Assembly: GCF_000425205.1 (NCBI RefSeq)
Contig: NZ_AULI01000025.1
Span: forward strand, 1-35,897
Reading direction: 5' to 3'
DNA: 35,897 nucleotides
Origin: Pontibacillus halophilus JSM 076056 = DSM 19796
Lineage (GTDB): Bacteria > Bacillota > Bacilli > Bacillales > BH030062
In this document: piece by piece, positions 7,353 to 15,029 of the stretch
Numbering within the stretch: position 1 is the stretch's first letter
Layout: every line of letters starts with the position of its first letter
Translations under genes and position numbers: made by a program
The notes under the pieces: generated by a model
Database searches by the model: none
What the model saw: the letters and a program-made list of their open reading frames with translations, nothing else
What the model was told of the DNA's origin: nothing

Positions 7353-8474
7353 TTACGATGACTCATTTCCTTTCGTGTCATGATCCTTCGTCGACTCTTG
7401 TTCGATTTCTTGATACCGTCGTTTCTGTCGGTATCCATACGTAATGTTTCGCACGAGCTCATCATTCTCAAGCCCTGCGCCTAACGCTCCAGCAAGAGTT
7501 GCCACAGAAGTAGCTAACCATGCAAGGTGTAGATAGTCCATCATCTGCGCGCTTGACTCAAGTCCTGCTTCCATTCCGAACAATTCGGCGGGGACGAAGA
7601 TACGGACCGCAACAAAGAACAAGATGAACAACATCAAGTAGTAGAGAATGACTGCGATGCTGAGGGTTACAACGGTAGCGAAATTGTATAGGCGCCTCAA
7701 GTTGTACTTGCTACGATGCGACGGCTTCTCCCATAAATTATGAGCGAAGATAATCCACACAATCATACTAAATAAGGCAGTAAACATAAGTGCAATAAAC
7801 CTTGTCTGCTCAAAGGCAGCGCTTAACGTCCATAAGGTAGGAAAGATTAGACCGTAAGTACCCGTAGCAAATGCAACGGCAACGACACTCTTAAATGAAG
7901 GGAAGATTGTCCACGGACGATTTGCATAAACCATCCCGAACAACACGCGTAACCTTCCGTTTAGTTTGGGAATGACAATGTAGCGAGTGTTGTTCTCATC
8001 ATTATCTGGAATGACTGTTCGAATTGGGGAGAAGGTTTTCGGAAAGCGTTTCTTCTTTTCAGATTTGTCTACTTCATACTGATGGTGATGGAGTTCTCTT
8101 ACCATGCTGATGACTACTTCCCGTATCCGCTTCTTCATAGGAACAGAACCAAATGCGGGTAAAGAAATTTGAGAGACGCATCGATCTTTATTAACGTCTG
8201 CCAACACGATATTACTCTTCTCATAAATCGGTAAATCAGTTAAGCAAATCGCATAATCCCAACCATTCCGCTTTTTCCGTTCTTCTGTCTCATCAATAAT
8301 CTCATTCGCATTCTCAGCAGCGCCAGTTAATGGGTCAATGACCACTTCAATGTTCCATTCAACAGTATTATCAATTTCGTTATATAGTAAATCAGGAAGT
8401 TCATTCGCCAAGCTTCTTGCAATTTTCTCTGGCAATTCAGGGGCAGGAAGTAACCCGACTGTTAGCTCACTCAC
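7353..8474 (-). CDS. Membrane protein of unknown function with N-terminal soluble domain
   Basis: Not recognised. The first ~150 residues are a soluble alpha/beta-like domain (LTVGLLPAPELPEKIARSLA; YAICLTDLPIYEKSNIVLAD). Four hydrophobic segments follow, between about residues 200 and 345, then a charged C-terminal tail (KRRYQEIEQESTKDHD). Start choice: the ATG at 8504 has no ribosome binding site, whereas GTG 8474 has AAGGAG (8485-8490 on the reverse strand) ten bases upstream; this gives 373 residues rather than 383. It is convergent with the VOC gene and divergent from the next unknown membrane protein. Confidence 0.65.
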   Translation of the reverse strand: MSELTVGLLPAPELPEKIARSLANELPDLLYNEIDNTVEWNIEVVIDPLTGAAENANEIIDETEERKKRNGWDYAICLTDLPIYEKSNIVLADVNKDRCVSQISLPAFGSVPMKKRIREVVISMVRELHHHQYEVDKSEKKKRFPKTFSPIRTVIPDNDENNTRYIVIPKLNGRLRVLFGMVYANRPWTIFPSFKSVVAVAFATGTYGLIFPTLWTLSAAFEQTRFIALMFTALFSMIVWIIFAHNLWEKPSHRSKYNLRRLYNFATVVTLSIAVILYYLMLFILFFVAVRIFVPAELFGMEAGLESSAQMMDYLHLAWLATSVATLAGALGAGLENDELVRNITYGYRQKRRYQEIEQESTKDHDTKGNESS

Positions 8475-8655
8475 TTCTTCATTTCTCCTTCCTAGCCTAT
8501 TCATAGTTGACAGTTACACTCTTCCACTGAAATGGTCGGTTGAAACAAAAAATAAAATAGTAAGATAATAAATGTTCATGATCTCTCTTCTATTAACTAA
8601 ATTCTGTTAGAAGACGTCCGATATTAGTTGTATGCCTAATAAAGGAGTGTAGCTA

Positions 8656-9468
8656 ATGGATGCTTTAGAATACTTACAATCAATACTCATCCCCTTAGTT
8701 TCAATCATCTCTACTGCGTTTTTAGTTTTAATGTTTAAGCCAAGTATAGTAACGTTTTTTACGTCGAATACAATTGAAAAGAAATTAATAAGTAAAGAAC
8801 TTGAGATTTTTTATAAAGTGATGAGCTATTTATTTATATTTATAGTATTCCCTTTGATGGCTTCATTGATAGCTGATTTTGATCCATTACTTAAATATCT
8901 TGATAGTAATCCACATATTTTTAGTGGCCTTCTTTTAGGGGATGTTTTAATTGTGTGGGGATGGTATATCTTTATTAAGCTGAGATTTCACAAGTTTAAT
9001 TACCTTAGAAAGAAATACAGTAGAATAAGAGAAAGTAGGAACTATAGACATACCAAATTAGAGATTAAGATTAAGGCATTTACCATTATGTTAATAATTG
9101 TATTGTTGAGCTCAGTTTTTATTCACTTATGTCTTGGTGCTATCCATTATGCTGCGCTTCGTGAAGCCGAAAGTAGTCCTGAAATGATTACGAATTCGTT
9201 AATAATAGTATTCCTAATCGCTATCTCTAGTCTCCCACTTTTTATGTCGTTTGATTATTTATTAACAAAAGATATAAAGGTGAAGCATATAGAGTACGAA
9301 AATGGAAAGGTCGTTGAAGGTGGATATTTATTACAGAGAACTTTCAAGAATAATGTCTTAATAGGAGATAAACCATTAAAAAAGGATTGTACAAGGATTA
9401 AAGTAGTCAAGAGTGATGTAATTATTTTATGGGATTTAGAAGAAGATGATAGTTGGAGTACCAAATAA
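8656..9468 (+). CDS. Multi-pass membrane protein of unknown function
   Basis: 270 residues. Hydrophobic segments lie near 10-33, 50-73, 90-108, 142-167 and 180-203, followed by a ~65-residue cytoplasmic tail with beta-strand character (VKHIEYENGKVVEGGYLLQR). No family is recognised. The ATG follows AAAGGAG. The gene is visibly more AT-rich, and uses more ATA, TTA and AAA codons, than its neighbours, which suggests acquisition by transfer. A hairpin follows its stop, so it looks like a single-gene unit inserted between the divergent membrane-protein gene and the MBL gene. Confidence 0.7.
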   Translation: MDALEYLQSILIPLVSIISTAFLVLMFKPSIVTFFTSNTIEKKLISKELEIFYKVMSYLFIFIVFPLMASLIADFDPLLKYLDSNPHIFSGLLLGDVLIVWGWYIFIKLRFHKFNYLRKKYSRIRESRNYRHTKLEIKIKAFTIMLIIVLLSSVFIHLCLGAIHYAALREAESSPEMITNSLIIVFLIAISSLPLFMSFDYLLTKDIKVKHIEYENGKVVEGGYLLQRTFKNNVLIGDKPLKKDCTRIKVVKSDVIILWDLEEDDSWSTK

Positions 9469-9485
9469 GGGATAGTATTTACAAT

Positions 9486-9527
9486 CATTGAGGAGGAACC
9501 ATTACAACTACCGGTTACTCCTCAATG
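9486..9527. terminator. Hairpin between convergent genes
   Basis: CATTGAGGAG (9486-9495) pairs with CTCCTCAATG (9518-9527), extended inside by AACC/GGTT. It sits between the convergent ends of the membrane-protein and MBL genes. There is no clear T run, so termination efficiency is uncertain. Confidence 0.55.
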
Positions 9528-9537
9528 ACGAATAAAC

Positions 9538-10296
9538 TTAAAACGACAATACCTCTCCATCATCTGGAACGTGAACACGATCGGTCATGTTGTTCTTCTC
9601 TACATAATCCTTCAACTCACTACGCTTGAGCAGGCAGTGGTTTAGTGATTCCATATGGTCAACAACAATCTGTGCGTTGCGTGCAGCTTTGTAAGTTTCG
9701 TGAATATCTTCCTCAGTCATTGTAATCGGTCCGCCTTCAAGGAATTGAGCGGCGCCTCCATTTACGACAATGACGTCTGGGTCATGCGTCTCAATCGCGG
9801 ATTCCATTTCCTCAACCCATACAGTATCTCCGGCAATATAAAGGGTTTGCTCCTCTTCATGATGGAAGACAATGCCACACACTTCTCCCGTCATTTCGAT
9901 GATCGCTCCCCGGCCGTGTGAACCACCCGTTTTCGTGATTTGTATGCCATCATAGTGACCAATGCTGTCAATTGTATTCACGTTCGTAAAGCCAGCCTCT
10001 TGAATCGTTTGTACATCGTGGTCATTCTGTGCGTAGACTGGGATGGACTTTGGAAGCATCTCAATCGCCTTGTCGTCGAAGTGGTCCGGATGTAAGTGGG
10101 TGACAAAGACCGCGTCCACATCAATGAGCTCCTCAATCGATGAGGTTAGGCTGACTAGAGGATTATTTACATCCTGATTCGGTGTATTCGGAAATGCTGG
10201 CATCGAACCCTTATCTGCAAAGAATGGGTCAATCAAAAACGTTTTATCGTTATAGTACAAGAGCAACGTAGCGTTGCGTACAACTTTAATATCCAT
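9538..10296 (-). CDS. MBL-fold metal-dependent hydrolase (UlaG-like)
   Basis: A 252-residue metallo-beta-lactamase-fold protein. The metal-binding motif THLHPDH is at residues 66-72 (H67, H69, D71, H72). Further ligands are H127 in GGSHGRG, D157 in AGDTVW and H214 in VVDHMESLNH. This is the UlaG/YtkL-type branch, whose members hydrolyse lactones, phosphodiesters or similar bonds; the substrate is unknown. The start is ATG 10296 because AAGGAGG lies a short distance upstream, whereas a longer reading frame from 10371 has no such site. It is divergent from the Lrp/AsnC gene at 10417, which may regulate it. Confidence 0.85.
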   Translation of the reverse strand: MDIKVVRNATLLLYYNDKTFLIDPFFADKGSMPAFPNTPNQDVNNPLVSLTSSIEELIDVDAVFVTHLHPDHFDDKAIEMLPKSIPVYAQNDHDVQTIQEAGFTNVNTIDSIGHYDGIQITKTGGSHGRGAIIEMTGEVCGIVFHHEEEQTLYIAGDTVWVEEMESAIETHDPDVIVVNGGAAQFLEGGPITMTEEDIHETYKAARNAQIVVDHMESLNHCLLKRSELKDYVEKNNMTDRVHVPDDGEVLSF

Positions 10297-10416
10297 AATG
10301 TGCGTCCTCCTTTTTTCTAGTTCTTCTTTAGGATAGTATAGGGTAAGAAAGGTATACATAGATAGAATCAAGTGTTCCCGTCATTTCACTTGAAAGTTGA
10401 AAGGATTGTAGAATGT

Positions 10417-10836
10417 ATGGATGCCACAGATCGCCAAATTATTAACGTACTAGCAGAAAACGGACGCATGAAGATGAAGGAACTAGGGGAACGCGTTCAC
10501 CTTACAGGACAAGCCGCTTCCGCGCGTGTACTCAAGCTAGAGGAAGAGGGAATCATTGAAGGGTATACGATTCGTCTTAACTACGATAAGGTTGGATTTC
10601 CTGTACATGTCTTTCTGAGCATCTTCACAAGAGGTTATCATCACAAGTCGTACTTCAACTTCATTCATTCCCAAGAGCCCTATGTCTTAAACAACTATAA
10701 AGTAAGTGGGGAAGGCTGTTACTTACTTCAGTGCCGATTTCCATCAAATACGGAATTGGATGAGTTTCTTACATCGTTAAGTGTGTACGTGGACTACAAG
10801 TTATCTGTTGTAATTAATGAAAATAAAGAACGATAG
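10417..10836 (+). CDS. Lrp/AsnC-family transcriptional regulator
   Basis: 139 residues. The N-terminal helix-turn-helix (MDATDRQIINVLAENGR, then KELGERVHLTGQAASARVLK near 22-42, EEEGIIEGYTI near 43-53) is followed by a RAM ligand-binding domain (VGFPVHVFLSIF near 59-70; YKVSGEGCYLLQCRF near 91-105). The family binds amino acids or related metabolites and controls neighbouring genes. The ATG at 10417 begins the canonical MDATDRQI; GAAAGGA lies about 12 bases upstream, which is long, and an in-frame extension upstream lacks support. It is divergent from the MBL hydrolase, so a shared 120-bp control region is likely. Confidence 0.87.
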   Translation: MDATDRQIINVLAENGRMKMKELGERVHLTGQAASARVLKLEEEGIIEGYTIRLNYDKVGFPVHVFLSIFTRGYHHKSYFNFIHSQEPYVLNNYKVSGEGCYLLQCRFPSNTELDEFLTSLSVYVDYKLSVVINENKER

Positions 10837-10866
10837 AACGACTTCTGTAAAGGAGTCGTTTATTTA
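10837..10866 (+). terminator. Terminator of the Lrp/AsnC gene
   Basis: AACGACTTCT and AGGAGTCGTT (10837-10846 and 10851-10860) form a 10-bp stem with one G-T pair and loop GTAA, followed by a T-rich tail. It starts directly at the stop codon. Confidence 0.8.
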
Positions 10867-10942
10867 TTTGAAGGAAATCAACCTTCTTTCAGCGAACCCC
10901 TTTATATAAATGAAAGCGGTTTAAATGTGGGGAGGAATAGTT

Positions 10943-12094
10943 ATGTCAAGAGAGGTTGTTATTGTGGAAGCGGTAAGAACGGCTGTTGGGAAGCGTAAAG
11001 GGGTATTTCGAAATACCCATCCGGTTCATATGGCAAGTCACGTCTTGCATGAAGTCGTACAACGAGTCGGACTACCGAAGCGTGAAGTAGAAGATGTCAT
11101 CTTAGGTTGTGTCTCACCAATCGAAGAGCAAGGATTTAATATTGCGAGGCTATCTTTGTTGGATGCAGGTTTCCCTGTGGAAGTTCCTGGTGTTCAACTA
11201 AATCGGATGTGCGGTTCAGGCCAGCAAGCCATCCACTTCGGTGCGCAAGCAATAGCAGCTGGAGACCTCGATGTAGTGATTGCTGGTGGAGTGGAGAATA
11301 TGACACGTGTGCCAATTCTGAGTGATGGAAATGATGCCACCATTCCCGAAAGTGTTCATGATCGGTACAACATTGTTCATCAAGGTGTATCTGCTGAGTA
11401 CATTGCAGAGAAACATGAGCTAAGTCGCGAGGCATTAGATGAATATGCGTATGAAAGTCATAGACGAGCGCTTGAGGCGATTAAAGAAGGTAGATTTACG
11501 AAAGAGATTGTCCCAATGAAAGGAGAATCGAAAGAAGGAGAGGCTGTGACGGTTTCAGAAGACGAGGGTCCAAGGAAGGATACGTCACTCGAAGCGTTGT
11601 CTCAGCTGAAGCCAGTATTCAAGGAACAAGGTGTCGTGACGGCTGGTAATGCAAGTCAAATGAGTGACGGGGCGTCGGCCGTACTACTAATGAGTCGGGA
11701 GAAAGCGGATGAATTTGGGGTGAGACCAAGAGCCAGAATCTTAAGTCGGGTTGTTGTTGGCTCTGATCCGACGATGATGCTAGACGGGGTCATTCCAGCC
11801 ACACGTAAAGCGTTAGCTAAAGCAGGGCTTCAGCTGTCGGACATGGACCGGGTAGAAATTAATGAAGCCTTTGCTCCTGTCGTGCTCGCTTGGCAGAAGG
11901 AGCTCGGAGCTGACTTGAGCAAAGTAAATGTGAACGGCGGAGCCATTGCACTTGGTCACCCGCTCGGTGCAACAGGGGCAAAGCTTATGACCTCCTTGTT
12001 GCATGAGCTAGAACGAAGCAACGGTCAGTACGGATTGCTTACAGTTTGTATTGGTCATGGGATGTCAACAGCAGCTGTGATTGAACGGTTGTAG
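10943..12094 (+). CDS. Thiolase (acetyl-CoA acetyltransferase family)
   Basis: 383 residues, the normal thiolase length. The acyl-accepting cysteine is C90 in NRMCGSGQQAIHFG. H339 in NGGAIALGHPLGATGA and C369 in TVCIGHGMSTA complete the catalytic set. The enzyme condenses two acetyl-CoA to acetoacetyl-CoA or cleaves 3-ketoacyl-CoA in beta-oxidation; sequence alone does not decide. The start is ATG 10943, seven bases after GGGGAGG; an ATG at 10925 lies upstream of that site. No other fatty-acid gene is next to it. It ends at a strong terminator and is probably monocistronic. Confidence 0.88.
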   Translation: MSREVVIVEAVRTAVGKRKGVFRNTHPVHMASHVLHEVVQRVGLPKREVEDVILGCVSPIEEQGFNIARLSLLDAGFPVEVPGVQLNRMCGSGQQAIHFGAQAIAAGDLDVVIAGGVENMTRVPILSDGNDATIPESVHDRYNIVHQGVSAEYIAEKHELSREALDEYAYESHRRALEAIKEGRFTKEIVPMKGESKEGEAVTVSEDEGPRKDTSLEALSQLKPVFKEQGVVTAGNASQMSDGASAVLLMSREKADEFGVRPRARILSRVVVGSDPTMMLDGVIPATRKALAKAGLQLSDMDRVEINEAFAPVVLAWQKELGADLSKVNVNGGAIALGHPLGATGAKLMTSLLHELERSNGQYGLLTVCIGHGMSTAAVIERL

Positions 12095-12100
12095 CATATG

Positions 12101-12125
12101 AGGACGTGATTACACGTCCTTTTTT
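12101..12125 (+). terminator. Terminator of the thiolase gene
   Basis: AGGACGTG (12101-12108) pairs perfectly with CACGTCCT (12113-12120), loop ATTA, followed by a run of T. Confidence 0.9.
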
Positions 12126-12234
12126 GTGTTTGTAGTGAAACGGTGTCACAATCCTTCACGTTATTACAGAATATGGTCTTACAGAATGAGACGTACGTTA
12201 AACTAAACAATTTCGAGAATATGGGGGTGAACAA

Positions 12235-12339
12235 ATGGGGTTGCTCATTGCACTATTAGGGATATTGTCTTCTGCTGGCTTTCTCTACTATATGGGGAAA
12301 TCGGGAAAAACGTTTACTGACAGCGGTGGGGATGAATGA
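12235..12339 (+). CDS. Small single-span membrane protein (34 residues)
   Basis: ATG 12235 follows GGGGGTGA at a proper distance and opens a 34-codon frame. The peptide has one hydrophobic segment (residues 2-20, LLIALLGILSSAGFLYYMG) and a short polar C-terminus (KSGKTFTDSGGDE). A terminator-like hairpin with a T tail begins 22 bases after its stop, which supports a separate small transcript. The function is unknown; similar small membrane peptides are common and often missed in Bacillaceae. Confidence 0.6.
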   Translation: MGLLIALLGILSSAGFLYYMGKSGKTFTDSGGDE

Positions 12340-12360
12340 TCGCAATCCATACATATATGG

Positions 12361-12388
12361 AAAGCCTGTTCTTAGAGCAGACTTTTTC
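12361..12388 (+). terminator. Terminator after the 34-residue ORF
   Basis: AAAGCCTGTTC (12361-12371) pairs with GAGCAGACTTT (12375-12385), with one mismatch and one G-T pair, followed by a T run. Confidence 0.6.
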
Positions 12389-12748
12389 TAATGGGATAGA
12401 TGTTGAACATGGTAGAAATCTCATGCCGTTGACATGATTGGAACCGAGGTAGGACTAAAGGTTGGTTGGGATGAACGGCTACATCTCAACCTTTCCTAAT
12501 AGATTTACATAGAGTTAACAAAGGGGTTAATGCTTAAGGCTTATAAAACGTATTACTTATGTACTGAACATGAAAATCGTTCAAGAGGTTCAGGACTTTC
12601 TCATCAAATTAGCCTTGTGGAATCATGTATAGTGCGCCATGAGTATATGGTGCTATGTTCCAATCTTGCTTGAGAAATTATGCTAGAGTTGATTATTTTT
12701 GGAATCATAAAGTGCATATTTGCATGAAGAAATGAGGAGGATGAGAGC
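12389..12748. other. Intergenic region before the secreted nuclease
   Basis: About 360 bases with no credible coding frame. A hairpin lies at 12457-12494: arms AAAGGTTG and CAACCTTT, with an inner GATG/CATC pairing. Small inverted words GCGCCAT/ATGGTGC lie near 12634-12652. These may be leader or terminator structures. No known riboswitch pattern was recognised. Confidence 0.35.
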
Positions 12749-14566
12749 ATGGGTAAACGTACAAGTTGGAGGCAGAAGAGTGTTGTTACTCTGAGTCTAG
12801 TAGTCGGAGGATTGGTTGTACCATGGAGTCTATCAGACGTAGAGGCAACAGAAGCGGCTCCTTCTATTCACGATATACAGAGTGAGAGTCACCACTCTCC
12901 TTACGATGGGGAACAAGTAAGCGGCATAACAGGGATTGTCACGTATCTAACGTATGACGGGTTCTACATGCAGCATAAAGAAGAGAACTACGACGATAAC
13001 CCTGCAACGTCAGAAGGAATTCATGTGAAGACATGGTCGGATGTGTCAGTAGGAGACGAAGTAACCGTCGATGGACAGGTAACAGAAGCGGTTCAAGACA
13101 ACTTCGCTTGGTTCGATTTCTCAAATGATTTAAGTGTAACAAGTATTCTAGCTGATGAGGTGACGATTCAATCACAAGGACATGCTCTTCCAACTGCTGT
13201 GACACTGGGGGAAGAGGGTCGTACAATCCCTTCCCGTCACATCGACGATGATCAACTATCTAGCTTTGATGTTGAAGAGGATGCGATTGACTTCTATGAA
13301 AGCCTCGAGGGGATGAGAGTTTCTGCGCCGAATGCGAAAGTTGTGATGCCTCGAGCTGAATATACGTATTACGATGAGACGGCTGTTGTCGTGCCGAACG
13401 GAACTTCAACTATTGTGACGCCTGCGGGCGGAATTGCGATAGAGGGTGATCGTAATCCAGAACGAATCCTTGTTGATGATTACAGTCAGAACATGCGCCC
13501 TGTAAACGTTGGCAACACGTTCAAGGAAGCGATTACTGGAGTGATGGGGTATGAATTTAGCAACTTTAAGCTTATGACAGACGGTGTCCCAAATGTGAAG
13601 AAGAACACGTTCAAACCAGAGAAGACGTACTTAACCGGTTCAGAAGAAGAACTTACGGTAGCTTCCTATAATATAGAAAACTATTATAATGACGGTTCAG
13701 GTAAAACAAATGAGATTGCTAAGGACATCGTGAAGAACTTGCAGTCACCTGATATTGTCGGAGTTGTTGAGATGCAGGACGACAACGGCTCAGATTCAGG
13801 AGGCACAGATGCGACGGCAAATTATCAGGCACTCGTCAAAGCCATTGAGAAGAATGGTGGACCCTCCTACGCGTTTACTGACATTGCGCCACAGAACAAC
13901 GAAGACGGCGGGCAGCCTGATGGAAATATTCGAGTTGGATACTTATACAACCCAGAACGTGTATCGTTAGTAGAGGGAGTGAAGGGAGATGCGACCACTG
14001 CGGTGGAAGTGCTTGACGATGGGGAGCTTAGCTTGAATCCAGGGCGAATCGACCCAACTCATGAGGCTTTCCAAGGTTCCCGTAAATCTTTGGCAGCGCA
14101 GTTCTCATTTGACGATGAGATTGTAACTGTCATCGCAAATCACTTTACATCCAAAGGGGGAGATGATGCGTTATTTGGCGCGATTCAACCTCCGCAGCGG
14201 CATAGTGAGGTGCAGCGCGTGAAGCAAGCATCTGTCGTCAATTACTTTGTCGATCAATTACTGAAAGAAGACAATGATGCCAACATCGTTGTGTTAGGGG
14301 ATATGAACGACTTAGAGTTCTCTGACACACTTAACGCATTAGAAGGAAATGTACTTACGAACAAGATGGAGAGCATGTGGAAGAAACACCGCTACACGTA
14401 TAACTATCAAGGGAATTCACAGGCACTCGACCATATCCTAGTAACGAATCACTTAGCGGATAATACGGTGTTTGACGTCGTTCATGTAAATGCAGACTTT
14501 ACAGAGAAAGACGGACGCGTGAGTGACCACGACCCCGTGTTAGCGAAACTCTTTCTTGATGACTAG
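12749..14566 (+). CDS. Secreted nuclease with OB-fold and EEP catalytic domain
   Basis: 605 residues. The N-terminal signal peptide (KRTSWRQK, then a hydrophobic stretch 11-26) has likely cleavage near residues 32-37. Residues ~50-290 contain OB-fold-like domains of the type found in extracellular nucleases such as YhcR (GITGIVTYLTYDGFYMQ; VGDEVTVDGQV). Residues ~300-605 are an endonuclease/exonuclease/phosphatase domain with N308 (ASYNIENYY), E341 (GVVEMQDD), D518 and N520 (GDMND) and the terminal SDHDP with H594: the full metal and catalytic set. It probably degrades extracellular DNA or RNA for nutrients. GAGGAGG precedes the ATG. No LPXTG or C-terminal anchor is seen, so it should be released. 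Confidence 0.88.
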   Translation: MGKRTSWRQKSVVTLSLVVGGLVVPWSLSDVEATEAAPSIHDIQSESHHSPYDGEQVSGITGIVTYLTYDGFYMQHKEENYDDNPATSEGIHVKTWSDVSVGDEVTVDGQVTEAVQDNFAWFDFSNDLSVTSILADEVTIQSQGHALPTAVTLGEEGRTIPSRHIDDDQLSSFDVEEDAIDFYESLEGMRVSAPNAKVVMPRAEYTYYDETAVVVPNGTSTIVTPAGGIAIEGDRNPERILVDDYSQNMRPVNVGNTFKEAITGVMGYEFSNFKLMTDGVPNVKKNTFKPEKTYLTGSEEELTVASYNIENYYNDGSGKTNEIAKDIVKNLQSPDIVGVVEMQDDNGSDSGGTDATANYQALVKAIEKNGGPSYAFTDIAPQNNEDGGQPDGNIRVGYLYNPERVSLVEGVKGDATTAVEVLDDGELSLNPGRIDPTHEAFQGSRKSLAAQFSFDDEIVTVIANHFTSKGGDDALFGAIQPPQRHSEVQRVKQASVVNYFVDQLLKEDNDANIVVLGDMNDLEFSDTLNALEGNVLTNKMESMWKKHRYTYNYQGNSQALDHILVTNHLADNTVFDVVHVNADFTEKDGRVSDHDPVLAKLFLDD

Positions 14567-14593
14567 TCAATGTGCATAGAAGTTCGATTAGGA

Positions 14594-14630
14594 AGAGCTG
14601 ACCATTATAAGGGTCGGCTCTTTCTATTTT
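14594..14630 (+). terminator. Terminator of the secreted nuclease gene
   Basis: AGAGCTGACC (14594-14603) pairs with GGTCGGCTCT (14612-14621), with one G-T pair, followed by TTCTATTTT. Confidence 0.85.
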
Positions 14631-14730
14631 GTAGCGTCTTTGTTTAGGATTGAGAGGAGAACGTGTAAGATAGAGAGAGATAAGGTCACACATTGTGTGG
14701 CTAACACGGTAGAGGAGGAAGTACGTAATT

Positions 14731-14985
14731 ATGAATGCAACTGAAATGATACAAGCCATGAAGCAAATGGATAATGGAGAACGAATCAAATTTCTGGAAT
14801 ACGTATACCATGCTCATTTTAGCTCTAGCTCCGATGGCAATGAAAAATTAGCAAATCGTTATGCAATTGAGGAGTACATAGAGCGTGATTTAAATGAAGA
14901 GGAAAGAGAAATGGTAGAGCGAGCTTATGAGAATGGACGTGGGGACGGTTTTCATGAAGGGATGAGGAAGGCGCTTCAATCTTAA
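14731..14985 (+). CDS. Small acidic hypothetical protein
   Basis: An 84-residue soluble, helical, glutamate-rich protein (EEYIERDLNEEEREMVERAY near 49-68, ending GDGFHEGMRKALQS). No family is recognised. The start ATG has AGGAGG about 12 bases upstream, slightly far. It lies 44 bp before the YyaL-like gene and could be co-transcribed with it, since no terminator is seen between them. Confidence 0.65.
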   Translation: MNATEMIQAMKQMDNGERIKFLEYVYHAHFSSSSDGNEKLANRYAIEEYIERDLNEEEREMVERAYENGRGDGFHEGMRKALQS

Positions 14986-15029
14986 CGGATGCGGTATTAG
15001 GTTTATATTAAATAAGAGTGGTGAATTAC

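Noticed and set aside
11136-11435. Reverse-strand frames inside the thiolase gene
   Set aside because: Overlap a clear enzyme gene with an intact catalytic set; typical antisense shadows.
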